Source: CAWUIH01 sp963922495
GTDB lineage: Bacteria; Pseudomonadota; Gammaproteobacteria; Coxiellales; Coxiellaceae
Length of the DNA: 10,560 nt
Assembly: GCA_963922495.1 (NCBI GenBank)
Contig: CAWUIH010000051.1
Span: 1 to 10,560 of the forward strand
Reading direction: 5' to 3'
Positions 8,401 to 10,560 of the stretch are shown here, piece after piece. A program made the translations under genes and the position numbers. The notes under the pieces were generated by a model. The model did not search any database. It was not told where the DNA came from and saw only the letters and a list, made by a program, of their open reading frames with translations. Each line of letters starts with the position of its first letter. The stretch's first letter is position 1.

Positions 8401-8878
8401 GATTCTCAAAATGCTGCAGCCACTGCTGCAAGCGCTGCTCGGCAAGAGATTGGCGATTTTGGAGCAGGGCTTGAGCCACATCCCCATCACAACCACCTGA
8501 AAGCACAATGAGACCTTCTTTATACTCAATAAGCCAATTCCAATTGATACATGGGGTATCAATTTGCTGTCCCTCTGTGTAAGCCAGTGAAATTAATGCC
8601 ATTAAATTTTTAAATCCCTGTTGATTTTTGCATAACAGGGTAATCGTAAAAATTTCTTTTTGATGTCGCAGTAATACATCAGCACCAAGTATTGGTTTGA
8701 TGCCTTGCTGGATAGCCGCACGATAGAATTTTATCAATGCAAACAAATTAGTATGATCGGTCACAGCGACAGCTGTCATTGTGGAATCTTTAACGTGTTG
8801 CGTTAACGGCTTGATTTGCACCAAACTGTCGATAATCGAGTATTCACTGTGAACCCTTAAATGCACAAATTGCGGCAT
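5447..8878 (-). CDS. dnaE: DNA polymerase III alpha subunit
   Basis: The replicative DNA polymerase catalytic subunit, 1143 aa (E. coli 1160). The N-terminal PHP domain begins FVHLRVHSEYSIIDSL. The palm has PGRGSGAGSL (352-361) and MPDFDIDF, giving catalytic Asp393 and Asp395. The third catalytic Asp is Asp547 in KFDFLGL. Fingers and helix-hairpin-helix follow, with YGFNKSHSAAYA (741-752). QNDLF (907-911) matches the internal beta-clamp binding motif, equivalent to QADMF of E. coli. An OB fold lies at about 977-1055, and the C-terminal tau-binding region follows. The ATG start is supported by the natural N-terminus MPQFVHLRVHS and by AAGGG, partly formed by the ddl stop codon, 6 nt upstream. 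It lies 8 bp after ddl, so translation is probably coupled. Position next to ddl rather than in an lpxB-rnhB-dnaE-accA block is unusual. TGA stop. Confidence 0.98.
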   Translation of the reverse strand: MPQFVHLRVHSEYSIIDSLVQIKPLTQHVKDSTMTAVAVTDHTNLFALIKFYRAAIQQGIKPILGADVLLRHQKEIFTITLLCKNQQGFKNLMALISLAYTEGQQIDTPCINWNWLIEYKEGLIVLSGGCDGDVAQALLQNRQSLAEQRLQQWLQHFENHFYLELQRTERAYEENYLHAAVHLALQYQVPVVATNDVRFLKKEDFEAHEARVCIHQGYTLNDPKRPKKYSQQQYLKTPQEMQELFSDIPEALENTVEIVKRCNVKLHLGKIYLPNYPIPQTQTIEKYFAEQARHGLEQRFLEISTPEEKKSEYYQRLQLEIDVINKMGFPGYFLIVADFVGWAKKNDIPVGPGRGSGAGSLVAFSLGITTLDPLEHQLLFERFLNIERVSMPDFDIDFCVEGRDRVIDYVADRYGHDAVAQIITYGTMAAKAVIRDVGRVLGMPYGQVDKVAKLVPFELGMTLQKALQQEVVLAERYQKEPEIKTLVDLAMKLEGLTRNAGKHAGGVVIAPTRLIDFVPLYCEADSEHVVTQFDKDDVEAAGLIKFDFLGLRTLTIIDWAVQRINRRRARETKQPLNIDNISLNDEKTFSLLKSCATTAVFQLESRGIKDLIRRLQPDSFDDIMALVALFRPGPLQSGMVDTFIACKHGEQTVNYPHPELEPILRTTYGVILYQEQVMKIAQVLAGYSLGQADVLRAAMGKKKAEEMAKQRAVFTKGAEEHGISLKLATHIYDLMEKFSGYGFNKSHSAAYALIAYQTAWLKAHYTAEYMSAVLSSDMDNTDKVVLFINECRQLQLKMLPPNINRGDYQFIVNAEGAIEYGLGAIKGAGQAAIENIVLVRQADGPFSSLFDFCERVDLRKVNRRVIEPLIRSGAMDCLNVTRAILMQSIDKALLTAEQKNRNSCCGQNDLFGGEEHLTCDEDHYVDAVDWNDADRLLGEKETLGLYLTGHPMQMVSTEISNITTTTIAQLRPDVKSTAIIAGMLANLRVVMTRRGKKLCILSLEDQTGVIDVTLFGELYDQIQSHIGANEILIIRGTVSDDEFSGGVKMKADTVLTLDQMREQMVKRLNITVTSQQQVDILLQHLPIIIAKENQGRCPISISYQGDHAKAELQLGPNWKIKPSHQLLQQLRTACGAVAAAFEY

Positions 8879-8886
8879 AGCAACCC

Positions 8887-9993
8887 TTAAACACTATAAC
8901 AACGGATCAGTGTTTGTTGCTCCTGATGTCGTAACAATGCCAAATCAATTAATTGGTCTAACAGAACATCATAAGACAAGCCACTGACTTGCCACATTTT
9001 CGGATACATACTGATGTCTGTAAAGCCTGGGATGGTGTTTATTTCATTAACAATACAGCAGTCATCCGGTTGTAGAAAAAAATCCACCCGTGCCATTCCC
9101 GTGCAATGTAAAGTTTGATACGTTCTTACTGCGAGTTGTTGAATGTTAACTATTTGTTCTGGGGTTAGTTTTGCAGGTGCTACTGTTGAGGCTGCATCCT
9201 TATTAATATACTTTGATTTATAGCAATAAAATTCCGAATGTGGAATGATTTCTCCGGGTATTGACGCTTTTGGTTCGTCATTTCCAATCACTGAACACTC
9301 GATTTCGCGTCCCTGAATTAACGGCTCTACCATTACACGCTGATCATATTGAAACGCATTTGTCACGGCTTGATGAAATTGCTGATAATCTTGCACACGC
9401 GCTGATCCTACCGAAGAACCAAGACTGGTGGGTTTGATAAATAACTGCGCTCCAAGCTTGGCTGTCAACTCTGGATATAATTCTTTTAAGCCCACGGTAG
9501 AATGCAATACATGCCAATCAGCTGTTGGAATTCCCACCTGTTTGAGCAACCGTTTGGAAACATCTTTTTGCATACAAATCGCCGAGGTTTGCGCGCTTGC
9601 ACCCACATAAGGCAAGTTCAATAAATCCAACAGCCCTTGTAATGCACCGTCTTCACCATGGGTACCATGTACCATTGGAAAAATACAATCCACGGGATAT
9701 TGCCGCTGTGAGTCACGTAATGAACACCAGGTATTTTTAGAATTACCCAACAGCACAGTGATAGGTTCGGCAATATCTTGCATCACACAATACTGAGGCC
9801 CATGCTCTAAAAAATCTTTTAAATTACTAATTAAGAACCAATTACTATCATGGTCAATATAAATCACTGAAACAGTGTATTTCTGAAAATCTAGCGCCGC
9901 AACGACATTGCGTGCTGAACGAATGGAAACTTCATGCTCCGTCGATTGCCCACCGCATACTACGGATAGACTAAGTTTGTTCGTTGCATCCAT
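8887..9993 (-). CDS. ddl: D-alanine--D-alanine ligase, DdlA-like length
   Basis: An ATP-grasp enzyme joining two D-Ala for the peptidoglycan precursor in the cytoplasm. It has 368 aa, the length of the DdlA/VanA branch rather than the roughly 306 aa DdlB. CGGQSTEHEVSIRSA (13-27) is the N-terminal signature. HGTHGEDGALQG (109-120) is the second. KPTSLGSSVGSARV (187-200) lies in the ATP-grasp domain. EPLIQGREIECSVIGN (223-238) contains the conserved Arg229. SEFYCYKSKYI (253-263) covers the omega-loop region. ARVDFFLQPD and NEINTIPGFT (316-325) supply metal ligands Asp304, Glu317 and Asn319. The ATG at 9993 is the only plausible start: no alternative lies before the conserved block and no Shine-Dalgarno is present. 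It follows msrA by 69 bp and leads into dnaE by 8 bp. Confidence 0.97.
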   Translation of the reverse strand: MDATNKLSLSVVCGGQSTEHEVSIRSARNVVAALDFQKYTVSVIYIDHDSNWFLISNLKDFLEHGPQYCVMQDIAEPITVLLGNSKNTWCSLRDSQRQYPVDCIFPMVHGTHGEDGALQGLLDLLNLPYVGASAQTSAICMQKDVSKRLLKQVGIPTADWHVLHSTVGLKELYPELTAKLGAQLFIKPTSLGSSVGSARVQDYQQFHQAVTNAFQYDQRVMVEPLIQGREIECSVIGNDEPKASIPGEIIPHSEFYCYKSKYINKDAASTVAPAKLTPEQIVNIQQLAVRTYQTLHCTGMARVDFFLQPDDCCIVNEINTIPGFTDISMYPKMWQVSGLSYDVLLDQLIDLALLRHQEQQTLIRCYSV

Positions 9994-9999
9994 CGCTGC

Positions 10000-10028
10000 A
10001 TCATAGCAATTCTTTAATCTATTGTGAA
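10000..10028 (-). promoter_or_regulatory. Extended -10 promoter of ddl (possible leaderless transcript)
   Basis: On the - strand TTCACA (10028-10023, 5 of 6 to the -35) is followed after exactly 17 bp by TATGAT (10005-10000, 5 of 6 to the -10). The -10 is preceded by TGC, the extended -10 motif. Only six bases (GCAGCG) separate the -10 from the ATG at 9993, so the expected first transcribed base is the A of that ATG. It would drive ddl-dnaE separately from msrA. Confidence 0.6.
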
Positions 10029-10062
10029 ACGGAATTCAGAGCGTTTAAAATCTTTTAACCAA

Positions 10063-10533
10063 TTAAACCTTGCAGTGGCCACCACCATTTTTTTCAATAT
10101 ATTTTTGGTGGTATTCCTCTGCGGGATAAAAAGCAACAGCGGGTATAATTTCAGTCACAGCCGGTGCTGTATATTTTTGTGCTGCATCAAAGTATTGTTT
10201 GGATTTTTCCGCAAGTTGTTGTTGCACATCATCGTGAAAAAAAATCGCGGAACGATATTGAGTACCAATATCTACGCCTTGACGATTCAAAGTGGTTGGA
10301 TTGTGACAATCCCAAAAAATTTGCAATAACTGCTCGTAAGAAATTTGCTCCGGATCATATTCCACCAACACTGCTTCCGCGTGGCCTGTGTTGCCACTGC
10401 ACACTTGATGATAAGTAGGATTTTCAGTAGTGCCGCCTGTGTAACCCACAGTGGTAGCCACAATTCCATGATGATGACGAAAAGCCTCTTCAACGCCCCA
10501 AAATCATCCAGCAGCAAATGTAGCCTTATGCAT
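10063..10533 (-). CDS. msrA: Peptide methionine sulfoxide reductase MsrA with in-frame UGA at the catalytic cysteine (candidate selenoprotein or nonsense allele)
   Basis: MsrA reduces methionine-S-sulfoxide in free Met and proteins. Read from the ATG at 10533, the frame gives MHKATFAAG, then UGA (10506-10504), then FWGVEEAFRHHHGIVATTVG. MsrA proteins have AGCFWG here, so the UGA replaces the nucleophilic Cys (residue 10 of 156). The rest is intact: GYTGGTTENPTYHQVCSGNTGHAE with catalytic Glu53, NRQGVDIGTQYRS with the conserved Asp and Tyr, and GGGHCKV with Cys154 as probable resolving Cys. A shorter frame from GTG at 10461 would lack the active site and be inactive. GAGAG about 8 nt before the ATG is a weak ribosome site. 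UGA serves as an ordinary stop for dnaE, DUF535 and the antitoxin, so general reassignment is unlikely. Either selenocysteine is inserted or one base change (TGC or TGT to TGA) has killed the gene. Confidence 0.85.
10470..10508 (-). promoter_or_regulatory. Putative bacterial SECIS-like stem-loop around the msrA UGA
   Basis: In the mRNA, GAAGA (10491-10487) pairs with UUUUC (10483-10479) around the loop GGC, giving 5 bp with one G-U. The loop begins 17 nt after the UGA. A lower stem can form between GAUGAU (10508-10503, including the UGA) and AUCAUC (10475-10470). E. coli fdhF has GGU 18 nt after its UGA and a similar two-stem layout. Bacterial SECIS elements generally need a small apical loop with G in the first two positions, 16-37 nt from UGA. 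This one fits, but the upper stem is weak and the lower stem arises from CAT-CAT-CAT His codons, so chance is possible. Confidence 0.35.
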
Positions 10534-10560
10534 CAGTTTTCTCTCAATTCAATAAAGCTT

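Noticed and set aside
5616..8511. Several + strand frames inside dnaE
   Set aside because: All are antisense to strongly conserved DnaE coding sequence and show no independent features.
10063..10461. Short msrA starting at GTG 10461
   Set aside because: It would lack the catalytic residue and the GxFWG motif. The frame clearly continues upstream through the UGA to an ATG at 10533 with family-typical sequence.
10504..10506. UGA read as Trp through genetic code reassignment
   Set aside because: The expected residue is Cys, not Trp; Trp codons in the window are TGG, and UGA ends dnaE, the DUF535 gene and the antitoxin gene.

Overview
The window looks like a chromosomal segment of a gammaproteobacterium with a moderately AT-rich genome. 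The DnaE protein is close in length and motifs to the enterobacterial type, and the EamA transporter, DUF535 protein, Ddl and MsrA all fit that class. A membrane-anchored ankyrin-repeat protein and a coiled-coil protein of unknown family would suit a host-associated lineage such as the Legionellales. That placement is inference from gene content; no rRNA or tRNA gene is present to settle it.

Left part (1-3412, all + strand), accessory in character: the 3' part of an ankyrin-repeat gene ending in two membrane segments, an unrecognised coiled-coil protein, about 420 bp without a convincing gene, and a YefM/Phd-type antitoxin. The antitoxin has a well-formed promoter and a TGTACA-type operator but no visible toxin gene. 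Right part (3413-10560, all - strand), mostly housekeeping: transcription runs right to left through msrA, ddl, dnaE, an EamA/DMT transporter and a DUF535 (VirK/YbjX) gene. ddl and dnaE are 8 bp apart and surely co-transcribed. ddl also has its own extended -10 promoter, placed so that its mRNA would begin at the ATG (leaderless).

The most striking observation is at the right edge. The msrA frame extends upstream of an in-frame UGA, and that UGA sits exactly where the catalytic cysteine of MsrA belongs (AAG-UGA-FWG in place of AAGCFWG). The rest of the frame is intact. The RNA around the UGA can fold into a stem-loop with a GG-containing apical loop 17 nt after the UGA, about where the E. coli fdhF SECIS has its loop. 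This is either a selenocysteine-containing MsrA or a single-base nonsense change or sequencing error at the worst possible codon. The window alone cannot decide between them.

Working together: DnaE is the replicative polymerase, Ddl makes the D-Ala-D-Ala peptidoglycan precursor, and MsrA repairs oxidised methionine. The transporter and DUF535 protein have no visible functional tie to them. The ankyrin and coiled-coil proteins are candidates for host interaction, but nothing in the sequence proves secretion.
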